This document shows, one piece after another, positions 45,512-56,094 of a stretch of 64,000 nt of DNA. Positions within the stretch are counted from its first letter, which is position 1; the number at the start of each line of letters is the position of its first letter. Below the pieces are notes generated by a model that was given only the letters and a program-made list of their open reading frames with translations, ran no database searches and had not been told where the DNA came from. This DNA comes from Candidatus Competibacteraceae bacterium (GTDB lineage: Bacteria; Pseudomonadota; Gammaproteobacteria; Competibacterales; Competibacteraceae): contig RXIW01000006.1 of the NCBI GenBank assembly GCA_003989065.1, forward strand, positions 1 to 64,000. The letters run 5' to 3'. The translations under genes and the position numbers were made by a program.

Positions 45512-47434
45512 TTATCTGTCGGATTCTGCGCGATGTTGCTCGGCAGAGGCTATCACCACTCTATTGCGCCCGAGCTCCTTGGCGCGATAGAGCGCCATAT
45601 CGGCCTGTTTGAGCAGAGAATCTGGTGACTCATTCTCTTCGGGAATCGCGCTCGCGACGCCAACACTGATCGTAATCAGGCCAAATGGCGATTTTTCATG
45701 CGGTAATCGCAGCTGCGTCACAGCCGCACAAATGGCTTGAGCAAACGCCAGTCCGCCATCCTCAGCCGTCCCGGTGGCAATGAGTGCGAATTCTTCTCCA
45801 CCGTAACGGGCGATGAAATCGCCGGCTCGGTGGGTCGCAGCCTGCAGGAGATGGGCAACGCGCCTCAGGCATTCGTCCCCGGCTTGGTGACCGTAGTGAT
45901 CGTTGTATTGTTTGAACCAATCGATATCGATCATGGCGAGTGTCAAATAGTTGCCGGATCGTTTCGCGCGCCGCCATTCTTCATCCAGCACTTCATCGAA
46001 ACGGCGGCGATTGGCGATGCTGGTCAAATCGTCGGTCGCGCTCAAAGCTTCCAGCTTTTGGTTGGCTTTTTCCAGTTCGAGGGTACGTTCTTGCACCTTC
46101 GATTCCAGTTGCGTGCGTGCATGCTGCACTTGGTCGGCCATACTAGCGAAAGCGCGGGCCAACTCGCCGATCTCATCCTGGGAGTGTATTGGCAGGTTAC
46201 TCTCATCCACGGGACGGGTCGATGCAGCGCCTAAACGGCGGGTAGCGCGAATCAATTGCTCCAGCGGCAACGCGACCTGGTATTGCAGGATGGAGCGGAT
46301 GATGAAGATCTCGACCAGCAGGGTGCAGAGTCCTAACGCGATGACCACCGCCAGGTTTTTCAAGATGGCCGGTTGCATCAGATAACGGGGATAGTGGATG
46401 CAGAGAACGGCCTGCGTTTCGGGAATACGGCCGACTGCGACGATAGAGTCCGGAGTGTCGACGAGAGTGACTCCGCCGGGTGGCAGGCGCATACCGGCTA
46501 TCAACAAGGGGTAGTCTGCCTGTAGCTTGAGCGACATGATCGAGGCATGTCCTTCACTGTCCCTGATCGCTGCCATATGGTCCGGGTGAAACATCAGCGT
46601 GCCTTCGCCATCGGCCAAGAAAAGTGTACTGTGAGATCCCTGGATGGTGGGATGCGCCAAGCGCTGCATGAGATCATCGAGCAATATATCGACACAGGCC
46701 AGAATGCGATGTTTGCCGGAAGCATCGGGGATATCGGGAGTGGCGACGGTCGTCATCCAGGCATTGTTGGAATAATCGAAGTACATCCGGGTTAGAAAAG
46801 TGCCATTGGTAGCGGGATCGAACCCTTTAGCAAAGAATTCGTAAGTTTCCAGCTTGAGCATATCCGGGCCGCTGTAGGTGAATACCTTGGAGATGTCGGC
46901 TGCCTGGAATATGGGAAAACCTTTCTCTGGAATGGGACCGTAAAAATTGAACCATCGCCCCTTGGTTGCCGAGCCATATTTGTACGACAGGAGGAATGAC
47001 AACGCGAAGCGGGCCTTGGTGTCGTCCGTGGGTATGATATCCGGCGCATAGGTGGCCGACATATTGGGAAAGCGCCGGCCATCGGCTAGGGCTTGGCCTT
47101 CGAACAGGCCGGGGCGTTGGGTGTAGGAACCGTCGGCGTGGCGGATAAAGAATTGGTCGAAATCGCGCACAAGGGTTGCCCGGTGCGCAGGATCGTTGTC
47201 GATCGACTTGAAATCGGAAAGAAAGTTTTGCTCAAGCTCGCGGATCTCGCGAAAGGGCAATGCTTCCCGTTGGATGGTTTGTTCGGTCGAGAGCAACAGT
47301 TGGGCGCGAACCGCTTCCTCGAGAGTCGACTGATTGACGAAATAGGAGACGAGACCGGCACAGATCGAGACGATGCCAATACGGATAGCGGCGAGGCGTA
47401 GGGTGCGGGCGGTAAGCGAATGCCGGGTACTCAT
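45512..47434 (-). CDS. Membrane-bound diguanylate cyclase (sensor-HAMP-GGDEF)
   Basis: This 640-residue protein has one membrane segment near residues 12-30, a large periplasmic Cache-like sensor (about 35-355), a second membrane segment (about 362-385), HAMP (about 390-450), a short coiled coil (VQERTLELEKANQKLEAL) and a GGDEF domain (about 470-630). The active site reads RYGGEEF near 543-549, a functional variant. Five residues before it RAGD fits the RxxD inhibitory site, so product feedback is expected. It makes cyclic di-GMP in response to an external signal, which is not identifiable. It is apparently monocistronic. Confidence 0.92.
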   Translation of the reverse strand: MSTRHSLTARTLRLAAIRIGIVSICAGLVSYFVNQSTLEEAVRAQLLLSTEQTIQREALPFREIRELEQNFLSDFKSIDNDPAHRATLVRDFDQFFIRHADGSYTQRPGLFEGQALADGRRFPNMSATYAPDIIPTDDTKARFALSFLLSYKYGSATKGRWFNFYGPIPEKGFPIFQAADISKVFTYSGPDMLKLETYEFFAKGFDPATNGTFLTRMYFDYSNNAWMTTVATPDIPDASGKHRILACVDILLDDLMQRLAHPTIQGSHSTLFLADGEGTLMFHPDHMAAIRDSEGHASIMSLKLQADYPLLIAGMRLPPGGVTLVDTPDSIVAVGRIPETQAVLCIHYPRYLMQPAILKNLAVVIALGLCTLLVEIFIIRSILQYQVALPLEQLIRATRRLGAASTRPVDESNLPIHSQDEIGELARAFASMADQVQHARTQLESKVQERTLELEKANQKLEALSATDDLTSIANRRRFDEVLDEEWRRAKRSGNYLTLAMIDIDWFKQYNDHYGHQAGDECLRRVAHLLQAATHRAGDFIARYGGEEFALIATGTAEDGGLAFAQAICAAVTQLRLPHEKSPFGLITISVGVASAIPEENESPDSLLKQADMALYRAKELGRNRVVIASAEQHRAESDR

Positions 47435-47545
47435 GAGCTGCCGTTCTCTTGGAATCCCGAGCTTGTAGCGATCTGGCGATCCGGCTTAGCGATCCGGTCT
47501 CGGTGTCTTTTGTTGGAGCGCCGTGCAGGCGCCCGCGATCATCAA

Positions 47546-48352
47546 TCAGTCCAGTCGCAGCCTCCGCGCCAGATCGTCTTGGGTCATGGTGTAAAGGGCA
47601 TCTAGCAGGGCAACCTGTAGGCTGCCCGGTCCCCGCGCCTGCTCAGCGGCTATCTCACCCGCTACGGCGAACACGGCCAATCCCGCCACGGTGGCCAGGA
47701 AAGCTTCCGCCTCCACCGCCAGGAATGCGCCGATGACGGCCGTGGCGGAGCACCCCAATCCTGTAACCCGTGTCATCAGTGGATGGCCATTGGCGATCGC
47801 CACTACCCGTTGACCGTCCGTCACATAATCCACCGCACCGGTGATCGCGACCGCTGCACCGGTCGCCGTAGCCAGTTGCCGCGCGGCCTCCAGCGCGGTT
47901 TCCGATGCGTCCAAGCTATCGACGCCCCTGCCCTGCCCTGACTGCGTTTGCTGCGCCAGGGTCAGGATTTCCGAACCATTGCCGCGAATCGCATTGGGTC
48001 GCAGTTGCGCGAGCGCGCCGGCAGCCGCCCGCCGGTAGGGCGTTGCCCCCGCACCCACCGGGTCGAGAATCCACGGCACCCCGGTTGCCTTGGCGCGGGC
48101 CGCCGCCAATTTGCAGGCGGCGATCTGCTCCGAATACAAAGTGCCGATGTTGACGACCAGCGCTTGGCTGATGGCGACGAAATCCTCCACCTCATCGCAG
48201 GCGTGGATCATGGCGGGTGAGGCACCAAGGGCTAGCAGCGCATTGGCGCTGTTGTTCATCACGACGAAGTTGGTGATGTTATGCACCAGGGGCTGCTTGG
48301 CGCGGACGGCAATCCATAAGGTCCAGATTGTCGCAGCGGTCGTCATGTTCAC
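47546..48352 (-). CDS. thiM: Hydroxyethylthiazole kinase
   Basis: This 268-residue kinase phosphorylates 4-methyl-5-(2-hydroxyethyl)thiazole to salvage thiamine. KQPLVHNITNFVVMNNSANALLALGASPAMIHA at the N-terminus, PWILDPVGAGATPYR, IRGNGSEIL, GAVDYVTDG and TRVTGLGCSATAVIGAFLAV (anion hole and catalytic Cys region) are diagnostic. The start GTG 48352 overlaps the malQ stop as GTGA, giving translational coupling; ATG 48346 is an alternative two codons in. thiD and thiE are not adjacent, so this kinase is an isolated member of the thiazole salvage pathway appended to a glycogen-metabolism operon. Confidence 0.92.
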   Translation of the reverse strand: MNMTTAATIWTLWIAVRAKQPLVHNITNFVVMNNSANALLALGASPAMIHACDEVEDFVAISQALVVNIGTLYSEQIAACKLAAARAKATGVPWILDPVGAGATPYRRAAAGALAQLRPNAIRGNGSEILTLAQQTQSGQGRGVDSLDASETALEAARQLATATGAAVAITGAVDYVTDGQRVVAIANGHPLMTRVTGLGCSATAVIGAFLAVEAEAFLATVAGLAVFAVAGEIAAEQARGPGSLQVALLDALYTMTQDDLARRLRLD

Positions 48353-49824
48353 ACCCGCCCGTACAGGTCCAGTAGATGCCGGTAATGATCGGCGACCCGC
48401 GCGCCGACTTGGTCCCAGCGAAACCGCCAGCGCCAGTTGCCGTCAGCGACGCCGGGCCGGTTCATGCGATCATCGCCGCCCAGGCACAGAACATCCTGCA
48501 TCGGAATCACGGCCAGTCGCGCCACTGAGGCAAAGGCCGCCCGGATCAATAGATCCGGCATCTGCGCTGGTCCGCCACCGAGATAGTCGAACAGATGGGA
48601 CTGGCTTTGCTGATCCAATTCGGCGAACCACCCGACTGTGGTGTTATTGTCGTGGGTGCCGGTATAGACCACTGCATTGGGGATGTGGTTATGTGGCAGG
48701 TAGGGGTTGTCCGCGCCGCCACCGAACGCGAAGTGCAGCACCTTCATGCCGGGAAAGCCGTGCTTGTCGCGCAGTTGCTCCACCTCGGGGGTGATGATAC
48801 CGAGATCCTCGGCCACCAGCGGCAGTCCGCCGAATTGCGCTTGCAGCGCCTGGAACAGTTCGTCGCCTGGCGCTTGCTGCCAGCGGCCCGAAACCGCGGT
48901 TTCGGCTAAGGCGGGTATTTCCCAGTATGCTTCCAGTCCCCGAAAATGATCGATGCGCAGCAAGTCGAACTGGGTCAGCTGGGTGTGGACACGCTCCTTC
49001 CACCACTGAAAGCCATTGGCGCGCATCCGCTCCCAAGCGTAATGTGGATTGCCCCACAGCTGACCGGTGGCGGAGAAATAGTCCGGCGGCACCCCTGCCA
49101 CCACCTCGCGCCGCCCCTCGCGATCTAGCAGGAAGGCGTCGCGCTGCGCCCAAACGTCGGCGCTGTCGTAGCCGACGAACAGCGGAATATCGCCAAACAG
49201 CAGGATCCCGCGTTCGTTGGCGTAGCGCTTGAGCGCCGCCCATTGCTGGTGGAACAGGAACTGCTCGAATCGGTGCTGGGCGATGGTTTCAGCTAGGTTG
49301 CGCTTGGCGGCGGCCAGTGCGATCGGTTGGCGGTCGCGTAGTTCACGGGGCCAGTCGAACCAGGCTTGTCCCTGGTGCGCGGCGCGGATGGCCTGATAGA
49401 GGGCATAGCTGTCCAGCCAATAACCGAACTGACGCTGAAAATCGTCGTAGGCGCCACCCTGAGCGCCACCGCGCGCCTGGAAACCGCGCCGGGCTTCGAT
49501 CAAGCGCCGTTGGCGGTAGGCCCAGCCATCTTCACCGGCCCGTGGTCCGCCATCCGGCTGGAGCCAGCCGGCTTCGATCAACGGCTCCAGGGCGATCAGG
49601 CGCGGGTTGCCTGCATGCACAGATTGCGCTGAATAGGGCGACAGATCGGCGTGCGGTGGTCCCAGCGGCAGCGTCTGCCAGACTGAAAATCCGCAGGCGG
49701 CCATGAAGTCCACGAACCGGTAGGCATGCGGCCCCAAGTCGCCGTTGTCATAGTCTCCGGGTAAGGAGGTCGGATGTAGCAACAATCCCGCACGCCGCCG
49801 CTCGAATGGCGAACCCTGGCTCAT
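48349..49824 (-). CDS. malQ: 4-alpha-glucanotransferase (amylomaltase)
   Basis: This 491-residue GH77 enzyme transfers segments of alpha-1,4-glucans, recycling short maltodextrins from glycogen breakdown. Motifs are ERRRAGLLLHPTSLPG at the start, GDIPLFVGYDSADVWAQRD, LLRIDHFRGLEAYWEIP with the catalytic Asp, LPLVAEDLGIITPEVEQL with the acid/base Glu, and YTGTHDNNTTVGWF. The length is that of the short bacterial type, without the extra N-terminal domain of E. coli MalQ. It lies between glgC (57 bases upstream) and thiM (4-base overlap) on the minus strand. It is cytoplasmic. Confidence 0.94.
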   Translation of the reverse strand: MSQGSPFERRRAGLLLHPTSLPGDYDNGDLGPHAYRFVDFMAACGFSVWQTLPLGPPHADLSPYSAQSVHAGNPRLIALEPLIEAGWLQPDGGPRAGEDGWAYRQRRLIEARRGFQARGGAQGGAYDDFQRQFGYWLDSYALYQAIRAAHQGQAWFDWPRELRDRQPIALAAAKRNLAETIAQHRFEQFLFHQQWAALKRYANERGILLFGDIPLFVGYDSADVWAQRDAFLLDREGRREVVAGVPPDYFSATGQLWGNPHYAWERMRANGFQWWKERVHTQLTQFDLLRIDHFRGLEAYWEIPALAETAVSGRWQQAPGDELFQALQAQFGGLPLVAEDLGIITPEVEQLRDKHGFPGMKVLHFAFGGGADNPYLPHNHIPNAVVYTGTHDNNTTVGWFAELDQQSQSHLFDYLGGGPAQMPDLLIRAAFASVARLAVIPMQDVLCLGGDDRMNRPGVADGNWRWRFRWDQVGARVADHYRHLLDLYGRV

Positions 49825-49881
49825 GAAAGGGTCACTCCTAAAGGTTTTCGTCGTATGAGGCCGCGCCGCTGGCGTTGCCGC

Positions 49882-51153
49882 TCAGCGGACAGGGCGAAAT
49901 TCCTGGCCCAGCATTTCCCGGATGACCAGCACCACCCCTTGCTCGGTTCGATAGAAGCGCCGGGCGTCTTCCTCGGGATCTTCGCCGATGACCGTGCCTG
50001 GTGGAATGACACAGGCTCGATCGATGATGACCTTGCGCAATCGGCAGTAGCGGCCGATATCGACGCCGGGCAGCACGACGGCATCCCGCAGTTGCACGAA
50101 GGAATGGACTTGAACATGAGAGAATAGCAGCGAGTGATTCACGTAACCACCGGAAATGATGCAACCGTCTGCGATCATCGAATCCACTGCCATGCCGCGC
50201 CGACCGTCGTCGTCGAACACGAATTTGGCAGGCGGTGCTTGATCCTGGTAGGTCCAGATCGGCCAGAATTCATCGTACAGATTCAATTCCGGATCGATGC
50301 CAACCAACTCCATGTTGGCTTCCCAGAACGCATCGACGGTGCCGACGTCGCGCCAATAGCTCTGGGTCTTGGTCTGGACATCGCGGAAGGGATAGGCGAT
50401 GACCTTGCTCTGCCCGATCAGCCGTGGAATCAGATCCCGGCCGAAGTCATGGTTGGACTTCTGGCAGCAGGCATCCTCCATCAGGCATTCGTACAGGAAC
50501 TGGGTGTTGAACACGTAGATGCCCATTGAGGCCAGCGCAACCTGATCCTGGCCCGGCAGAGTCTCCGGCTCTTGAGGTTTTTCCACGAAGCGCACTACTT
50601 CGTTGCGCTCGTTGACCGTCAGCACGCCGAACTCGCGCGCGCGGTCGCGGGGCACCTCGACGCTGCCGATGGTGATATCGGCCTTGTTTTCCACGTGATG
50701 CGCCAACATTGGGCCGTAATCCATCTTGTAGATGTGATCGCCAGCCAGAATGAGCACGAACTCGGGCGCATGGTTGCGGATGATATCCAGGTTCTGGTAG
50801 ACCGCGTCGGCGGTGCCCTTGTACCACGAGGCGTCGTCCAGCCGCTGCTGGGCTGGCAACAGCTCCACGAACTCGCCGAATTCGCCGCGCAGGAACCCCC
50901 AACCACGCTGGATGTGTTGAATGAGGGAATGCGCTTTATACTGGGTCAGTACGCAAACGCGCCGGATACCCGAGTTGATGCAGTTGGACAGCGGAAAATC
51001 AATGATCCGATACTTGCCGCCGAAGGGCGTCGCGGGTTTGGCCCGCCACAGGGTGAGCTGCTTGAGCCGGCTCCCTCTACCCCCTGCTAGAATGAGAGCA
51101 AGTGTTTCTCTGGTTAGGCGACTGACGAAACGTGAGGCAATAGCGGCGCTCAT
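49882..51153 (-). CDS. glgC: Glucose-1-phosphate adenylyltransferase (ADP-glucose synthase)
   Basis: This 423-residue enzyme makes ADP-glucose, the committed step of bacterial glycogen synthesis. The N-terminal nucleotidyltransferase domain starts LALILAGGRGSRLKQLTLWRAKPATPFGGKYRIIDFPLSNCINSGI. WYKGTADAVYQN, ILAGDHIYKMDYG and VEKPQEPETLPG follow, and the C-terminal left-handed beta-helix runs from about 300 (DGCIISGGYVNHSLLFSHVQVHSF). Family members are tetramers under allosteric control by sugar phosphates and AMP. GAGGG precedes the ATG. It is divergent from glgB across 223 bases, where both promoters must lie. Confidence 0.96.
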   Translation of the reverse strand: MSAAIASRFVSRLTRETLALILAGGRGSRLKQLTLWRAKPATPFGGKYRIIDFPLSNCINSGIRRVCVLTQYKAHSLIQHIQRGWGFLRGEFGEFVELLPAQQRLDDASWYKGTADAVYQNLDIIRNHAPEFVLILAGDHIYKMDYGPMLAHHVENKADITIGSVEVPRDRAREFGVLTVNERNEVVRFVEKPQEPETLPGQDQVALASMGIYVFNTQFLYECLMEDACCQKSNHDFGRDLIPRLIGQSKVIAYPFRDVQTKTQSYWRDVGTVDAFWEANMELVGIDPELNLYDEFWPIWTYQDQAPPAKFVFDDDGRRGMAVDSMIADGCIISGGYVNHSLLFSHVQVHSFVQLRDAVVLPGVDIGRYCRLRKVIIDRACVIPPGTVIGEDPEEDARRFYRTEQGVVLVIREMLGQEFRPVR

Positions 51154-51376
51154 GCTTTTGATGTCCCTCTTTGCTATGCTTTTTCGGTTCAGGTCCGTAT
51201 GAAGGCACCAATGGCGCGGCGGAAAGTCGCCTCCTGGCGAGGGTGTTCACATCCGGTAACAGGATGCGACAGATGCTGGAGTTTTTTATATAGTAGGTCC
51301 TAATACAGTAAATTTCATATTGTTTTTCTACTGGCCGGCGAGTGGCCTGACGACCAGGACGACCGGTTTTCCTAAG
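51154..51376. promoter_or_regulatory. Divergent glgC / glgB promoter region
   Basis: These 223 bases lie between the two arms of the glycogen cluster. The part nearest glgB (about 51280-51330) is AT-rich with TTTTTTATATAGTAGG and offers several -10-like hexamers, for example TATAGT. No operator is recognised. A shared region allows coordinated control of synthesis and breakdown genes. Confidence 0.4.
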
Positions 51377-53620
51377 ATGACTTGCCCTGATTATAACGAC
51401 AATATCCAGAATTCTAACCAACCTGCAGCGGATGCTCGACTGATGGACGATGCCACCCTTCTGGAGGAGGGACGCCACCCGGACCCGTGCGCGGTGCTGG
51501 GTCGTCACACTCGTGGCGAGCTGGCGACGGTCCGCGCATTCTTGCCCGGCGCTCGCCGGGTCGACCTGGTCGAGCTTGGCGCACCACTGCAGCGACTGGC
51601 AAATAGCGATTTGTTCGAATGGCAGGGTGCGGCGGCGTTACTGCCGCCGCGTTATCGATTGGCGTGGATCGCTGCCGATGGCCGCGAGCATGTCGCGCAT
51701 GATCCCTACAGCTTTTCTTCCCAGCTGAGCCTGTACGATCTCCATTTGTTCAACGAAGGTCGTCACCTGCATGCGTACCGGGTCATGGGGGGACATCCTC
51801 GTGTGGTGGACGGCATCGCCGGGACATTGTTCGCGCTATGGGCACCGAATGCGGTATGGGTCAGCGTGGTGGGCGATTTCAACGACTGGGATGGTCGCCG
51901 CCATCCGCTGCGACGGCGCGGTGGCGTCTGGGAATTGTTTGTTCCTGCCGTCGGCGCTGGCGTCCGCTATCTGTTCGAGATTCGCACCCAGACGGCCGGA
52001 GAACTGCTGCGCAAGATCGATCCCTATGGCCGGCGTTTCGAACGACGACCGGCTTTCGCCACGATCGTCTTCGACCAGAGCGCCTATGCTTGGCGTGACG
52101 AAATATGGATGGCGCGACGGCGGCGGCAAAACTGGACGCGGTCGCCGCTGGCGATCTATGAAGTTCACCTCGGTTCCTGGCAACGGGATGAACAGGGTGA
52201 TTATCTGAGCTATCAGGAACTGGCCAGGCGGTTGGTCGCCTATGTCAGCTTCCTGGGATTTACCCACATCGAGTTGATGCCGATTACCGAACATCCTTTG
52301 GATGCGTCCTGGGGCTACCAGCCAACCGGTTATTTCGCCCCCACCAGCCGCCATGGCGACGTAAACGAATTTCGCTGGTTCGTCGATTATTGCCACCAGG
52401 CAGGCATCGGGGTGATTCTCGACTGGGTCCCCGGTCATTTTCCCAAGGATGACCATGGTCTGGCCCGCTTCGACGGTACCTATCTCTACGAGCACGAGGA
52501 CCCCGTGCGCCGCGAACACCGGGGTTGGGGAACCTTGGTGTTCAACTATGGCCGTACCCAGGTGAAGAACTTCCTGTTGGCCAGCGCCTGCTTCTGGTTG
52601 GAAGAGTGCCATCTGGATGGCTTGCGGGTGGATGCGGTCGCCTCCATGCTCTATCTGGACTATGCCCGTGATTCGGGTGAATGGGCGCCGAATCCTTTTG
52701 GCGGTAACGAGAATCTGGAAGCCATTGCGTTCTTGCGCGAATTGAATGAGATCATCCACCGGCGCTATCCGGGTGTATTGATGATTGCGGAGGAATCGAC
52801 GGCGTGGCCGCTGGTGACGCGCCCCTCCTGGATGGGTGGCTTGGGCTTTGGCATGAAATGGAACATGGGGTGGATGCACGATACCTTGGAGTATTTCATG
52901 CTTGATCCGGCCTTGCGCCGTTACCATCATGAACTGCTGACCTTTGGCTTGTTGTACGCCTTTACCGAAAATTTCATGTTGCCCCTCTCGCATGACGAGG
53001 TGGTACATGGCAAGGGTTCGTTGCTGGCGCGGATGCCGGGGGACCGGCGGCAGCGTTTTGCCAATCTACGCCTGCTGCACATCTATATGTGGACCTACCC
53101 CGGCAAGAAATTCCTGTTTATGGGCGACGAATTTGGTCAGGAGCGGGAATGGGATCATGCCGGTACTCTGGATTGGGAGCTATTGAACGAGTCGGAGCAT
53201 CGAGGTATCCAACTGTTGATTCGCGATCTCAATAGCCTGTATCGATCCATGCCGAGCTTGCATGAGCATGAATTTACCCAGGATGGCTTCGAGTGGCTGG
53301 ACTGCCACGATCCCACGCAGTCGGTGGTGGTATACCTGCGCCGTGGCAGCGATGCGCCGCCGATGATTGTCGTACTGAATTTCGCGGCGGTGGCCCGGTT
53401 CGGGTATCGGGTTGGCGTGCCTTTTTCGGGCAGCTATCGGGAGGTGTTGAATTCCAGTGCGCGTTGTTACGGCGGTGATGGTATAACCAATGCCGGTATC
53501 GAAGCGGCGCCTATCTTTCACATGGGGCAACCCAATTCCCTGGTTTTGAATCTGCCGCCTCTATCGGGCATGGTGCTGGTGTATCAGCCTGCCGATTTGG
53601 AAGACCGGCGACATGGCTGA
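51377..53620 (+). CDS. glgB: 1,4-alpha-glucan branching enzyme
   Basis: This 747-residue GH13 enzyme introduces alpha-1,6 branches. An N-terminal repeat domain ([21 protein letters not shown]) precedes a CBM48 module (about 130-220, [31 protein letters not shown]) and the catalytic barrel. The barrel carries [15 protein letters not shown] (nucleophile Asp), MIAEEST (acid/base Glu) and [14 protein letters not shown] (transition-state His-Asp). The length is typical of the long gammaproteobacterial form. ATG 51377 has no good ribosome binding site. A later ATG at 51443, just before the conserved region, is a real alternative. It overlaps glgA by 8 bases. Confidence 0.95.
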   Translation: MTCPDYNDNIQNSNQPAADARLMDDATLLEEGRHPDPCAVLGRHTRGELATVRAFLPGARRVDLVELGAPLQRLANSDLFEWQGAAALLPPRYRLAWIAADGREHVAHDPYSFSSQLSLYDLHLFNEGRHLHAYRVMGGHPRVVDGIAGTLFALWAPNAVWVSVVGDFNDWDGRRHPLRRRGGVWELFVPAVGAGVRYLFEIRTQTAGELLRKIDPYGRRFERRPAFATIVFDQSAYAWRDEIWMARRRRQNWTRSPLAIYEVHLGSWQRDEQGDYLSYQELARRLVAYVSFLGFTHIELMPITEHPLDASWGYQPTGYFAPTSRHGDVNEFRWFVDYCHQAGIGVILDWVPGHFPKDDHGLARFDGTYLYEHEDPVRREHRGWGTLVFNYGRTQVKNFLLASACFWLEECHLDGLRVDAVASMLYLDYARDSGEWAPNPFGGNENLEAIAFLRELNEIIHRRYPGVLMIAEESTAWPLVTRPSWMGGLGFGMKWNMGWMHDTLEYFMLDPALRRYHHELLTFGLLYAFTENFMLPLSHDEVVHGKGSLLARMPGDRRQRFANLRLLHIYMWTYPGKKFLFMGDEFGQEREWDHAGTLDWELLNESEHRGIQLLIRDLNSLYRSMPSLHEHEFTQDGFEWLDCHDPTQSVVVYLRRGSDAPPMIVVLNFAAVARFGYRVGVPFSGSYREVLNSSARCYGGDGITNAGIEAAPIFHMGQPNSLVLNLPPLSGMVLVYQPADLEDRRHG

Positions 53621-55100
53621 AGCACTGCGTGTTCTCTATGTGACGTCCGAGGTGTTCCCCCTGGCCAAGACCGGCGGCCTGGGTGATGTCAGCAGCGTAT
53701 TGCCTTCGACGCTCCGGCAGCTGGGCGTGGATGCCCGTATCCTGATGCCGGCCTATCCGGACGTCATTGCCCGGCTGGATGCGCGACCGGTCGGCGCGCC
53801 TGTTCCAACGCTGCCTGGCCTGGAGCCGGTGCAATTGTTCCAGGGAATCTTGCCGGACGCCGTGCCCGGCGCGCTGACGCCAGTCTATGCGATTGCCAGC
53901 CCAGCGCTTTACGCGCGCTCGGGGGGGCCCTATGCCGATGACAGTGGCCATGACTGGCCGGATAACGCCATACGGTTCGCGGTGCTGTCCAAGGTCGCAG
54001 CACTGATGGGCTGTGGCGCTGGCCCGGATGACTGGTGGCCCCATATCGTGCATTGCAACGATTGGCAATCCGGACTGACTCCCGCTTATCTGGCCCTGGC
54101 CGATAGCGTACGCGCCCGCTCGGTGCTCAGCATCCACAATTTAGCGTTTCAGGGTAATTTCTCCCCTGATCTCATGCCAGCACTGGGCCTGCCCTGGTCC
54201 TGTTTTCATCCGCGTGGTGTGGAGTTCTACGGCCAGATTTCCTATCTCAAGGCAGGACTTCATTACGCCGATCATATCTCGACGGTCAGTCGCAGCTACG
54301 CCCGCGAGATTCAGACGCCGGAGTTCGGCTTCGGGATGCAGGGGCTGTTGGTGGAAGCGAACGATCGTCTTACGGGGATCATGAATGGTATCGATGCCTT
54401 GCGCTGGAATCCCGCTACCGACCCTTATCTGGCCGCACCCTACAGTTCGGAAGACCTGAGCGGCAAGTTGGACAATAAGCGTCTGTTGCAAGCTCGCTTG
54501 GCGCTGGAGCCGGATCCGGAATTACCGATACTGGCTTTGGTCACCCGCCTGACTTATCAGAAGGGTGTGGATCTGGTTCTGGGCCTGGTGGACGAGTTGC
54601 TCGAACAACCATTGCAATGGGCCGTGCTCGGCAGCGGTGACAAAGCCTACGAGGCCCAGTGGCGCGCCCTGGCGGAGATATATCCGGGCCGGGTTGGCGT
54701 GTCGATCGGTTATCACGAGGAATTGGCTCATCTGGTCGAAGCCGGCGCTGATCTGTTTCTGATGCCGTCGCGATTCGAACCGTGTGGGCTCAATCAAATG
54801 TACAGTATGCGCTATGGCGTCTTGCCGGTGGTGCGTCGGACTGGTGGCCTTGCCGATTCGGTCGTAGATATTACTCCGCGCAGCCTGTTGGACGGTGCGG
54901 CTACTGGCTTCGTATTTGAAAACGCCAATCGGGAGGAGCTGCGGGCGTGTCTGTTACGGGCGTTGCTGCTTTATCGTGACCAGGCGACGTGGCGTCAGGC
55001 GCAGTTGCACGGCATGCGGCGCGATTTCAGCTGGGCTGCCAGCGCTGCTCGCTATCTTGAGCTTTATCGCACTCTGCAGCCTGGATGGAGTTCAATGTGA
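53613..55100 (+). CDS. glgA: Glycogen synthase (ADP-glucose)
   Basis: This 495-residue GT5 glycosyltransferase extends alpha-1,4-glucan chains from ADP-glucose. The ADP-glucose loop [17 protein letters not shown] is at about residues 14-30. [14 protein letters not shown]-like [49 protein letters not shown] and [34 protein letters not shown] (with the catalytic Glu) are present. The length fits bacterial GlgA. It overlaps glgB by 8 bases and cysB by 4 (GTGA), so glgB-glgA-cysB are transcribed and translated together. It is cytoplasmic, at the granule. Confidence 0.96.
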   Translation: MAEALRVLYVTSEVFPLAKTGGLGDVSSVLPSTLRQLGVDARILMPAYPDVIARLDARPVGAPVPTLPGLEPVQLFQGILPDAVPGALTPVYAIASPALYARSGGPYADDSGHDWPDNAIRFAVLSKVAALMGCGAGPDDWWPHIVHCNDWQSGLTPAYLALADSVRARSVLSIHNLAFQGNFSPDLMPALGLPWSCFHPRGVEFYGQISYLKAGLHYADHISTVSRSYAREIQTPEFGFGMQGLLVEANDRLTGIMNGIDALRWNPATDPYLAAPYSSEDLSGKLDNKRLLQARLALEPDPELPILALVTRLTYQKGVDLVLGLVDELLEQPLQWAVLGSGDKAYEAQWRALAEIYPGRVGVSIGYHEELAHLVEAGADLFLMPSRFEPCGLNQMYSMRYGVLPVVRRTGGLADSVVDITPRSLLDGAATGFVFENANREELRACLLRALLLYRDQATWRQAQLHGMRRDFSWAASAARYLELYRTLQPGWSSM

Positions 55101-56071
55101 AGTTGCAGCAACTGCGCTATTTGACAGCGATCATTCGTAATAATCTGAACATCTCCGCTGCGGCGGAGAGCCTCTATACTTCCCAGCCAGGCATCAGCAA
55201 GCAGTTGCGTTTGCTGGAGGAAGAGCTGGGAGTCGAGCTGTTCAGCCGCAATGGTAAACATTTGAGCGAGGTCACGCCCATCGGCCGGCAGATCATTGCC
55301 AAGGCCGAGAATATCCTGCGGGAAGTGAATAATATTCAGATCTTGGCCGAGGAGTATCGCGACGACCGCCGTGGCAGTCTATCCATTGCAACCACGCATA
55401 CTCAGGCGCGCTATGCCCTGCCGCCGGTGATCAAGGCATTCCGGGAACGCTATCCCGCCGTGACCTTGCAGGTCCATCAGGGATCGCCGGCGCAAATCGC
55501 CGAGTTGGTGCAATCCGGCGAGGTCGATTTCGCGATTGCGACAGAGGCCATGGAGCTGTTTGAGGATCTGGTCATGATGCCCTGCTATGTGTGGTGTCAC
55601 TGTATTCTGGTGCCGCAGGGTCATCCGCTGACGGAGTTGGAGCATCTGGGTTTGCACGATGTGGCCAACTATCCTCTGGTTACATACGTCTTCGGCTTTA
55701 CCGGCAATTCGCAGTTGGACGATGCCTTTCGCAGCGTGCAGTTGAAACCGACTGTGGCTTTTACCGCAACCGATGCGGATGTGATCAAGACCTATGTGCG
55801 GTTGGGGATGGGGGTGGGCATCGTAGCCCGCATGGCGTATGACCCCCAGTACGATCAGGATCTAGTTCGATTGGATGCCAGGCATTTGTTCAATGCCAAT
55901 ACCACTAAGATCGGCTTCAGGCGTGGTACTTTCCTGCGGTGCTATATGTACGATTTCATCGAGGCGTTTGCGCCGCATTTGACCTGCGATCGGGTCCGGT
56001 TGGTGGAAAAGGCGCAATCGCCCGAGGAGGTGGCGGCCTTGTTCGATGGAGTGGATCTGCCGGTCTTTTAG
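55097..56071 (+). CDS. cysB: LysR-family regulator CysB
   Basis: This 324-residue regulator has the CysB start [49 protein letters not shown] (helix-turn-helix, residues 1-60). The effector domain (about 90-300) carries TTHTQARYALPPVIKAFRERYP, GEVDFAIATEA and FTATDADVIKTYVRLGMGVGIVARMA. CysB activates sulfate uptake and reduction genes in response to N-acetylserine. The start is GTG 55097, which overlaps the glgA stop as GTGA and has GGAG six bases upstream; it yields exactly the usual 324 residues. Location behind glycogen synthesis genes is unusual. Likely local targets are cysT-cysW-cysA 3.4 kb downstream. Confidence 0.94.
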   Translation: MKLQQLRYLTAIIRNNLNISAAAESLYTSQPGISKQLRLLEEELGVELFSRNGKHLSEVTPIGRQIIAKAENILREVNNIQILAEEYRDDRRGSLSIATTHTQARYALPPVIKAFRERYPAVTLQVHQGSPAQIAELVQSGEVDFAIATEAMELFEDLVMMPCYVWCHCILVPQGHPLTELEHLGLHDVANYPLVTYVFGFTGNSQLDDAFRSVQLKPTVAFTATDADVIKTYVRLGMGVGIVARMAYDPQYDQDLVRLDARHLFNANTTKIGFRRGTFLRCYMYDFIEAFAPHLTCDRVRLVEKAQSPEEVAALFDGVDLPVF

Positions 56072-56094
56072 CCGAGTGAAGTAAGGAGGAGGCG

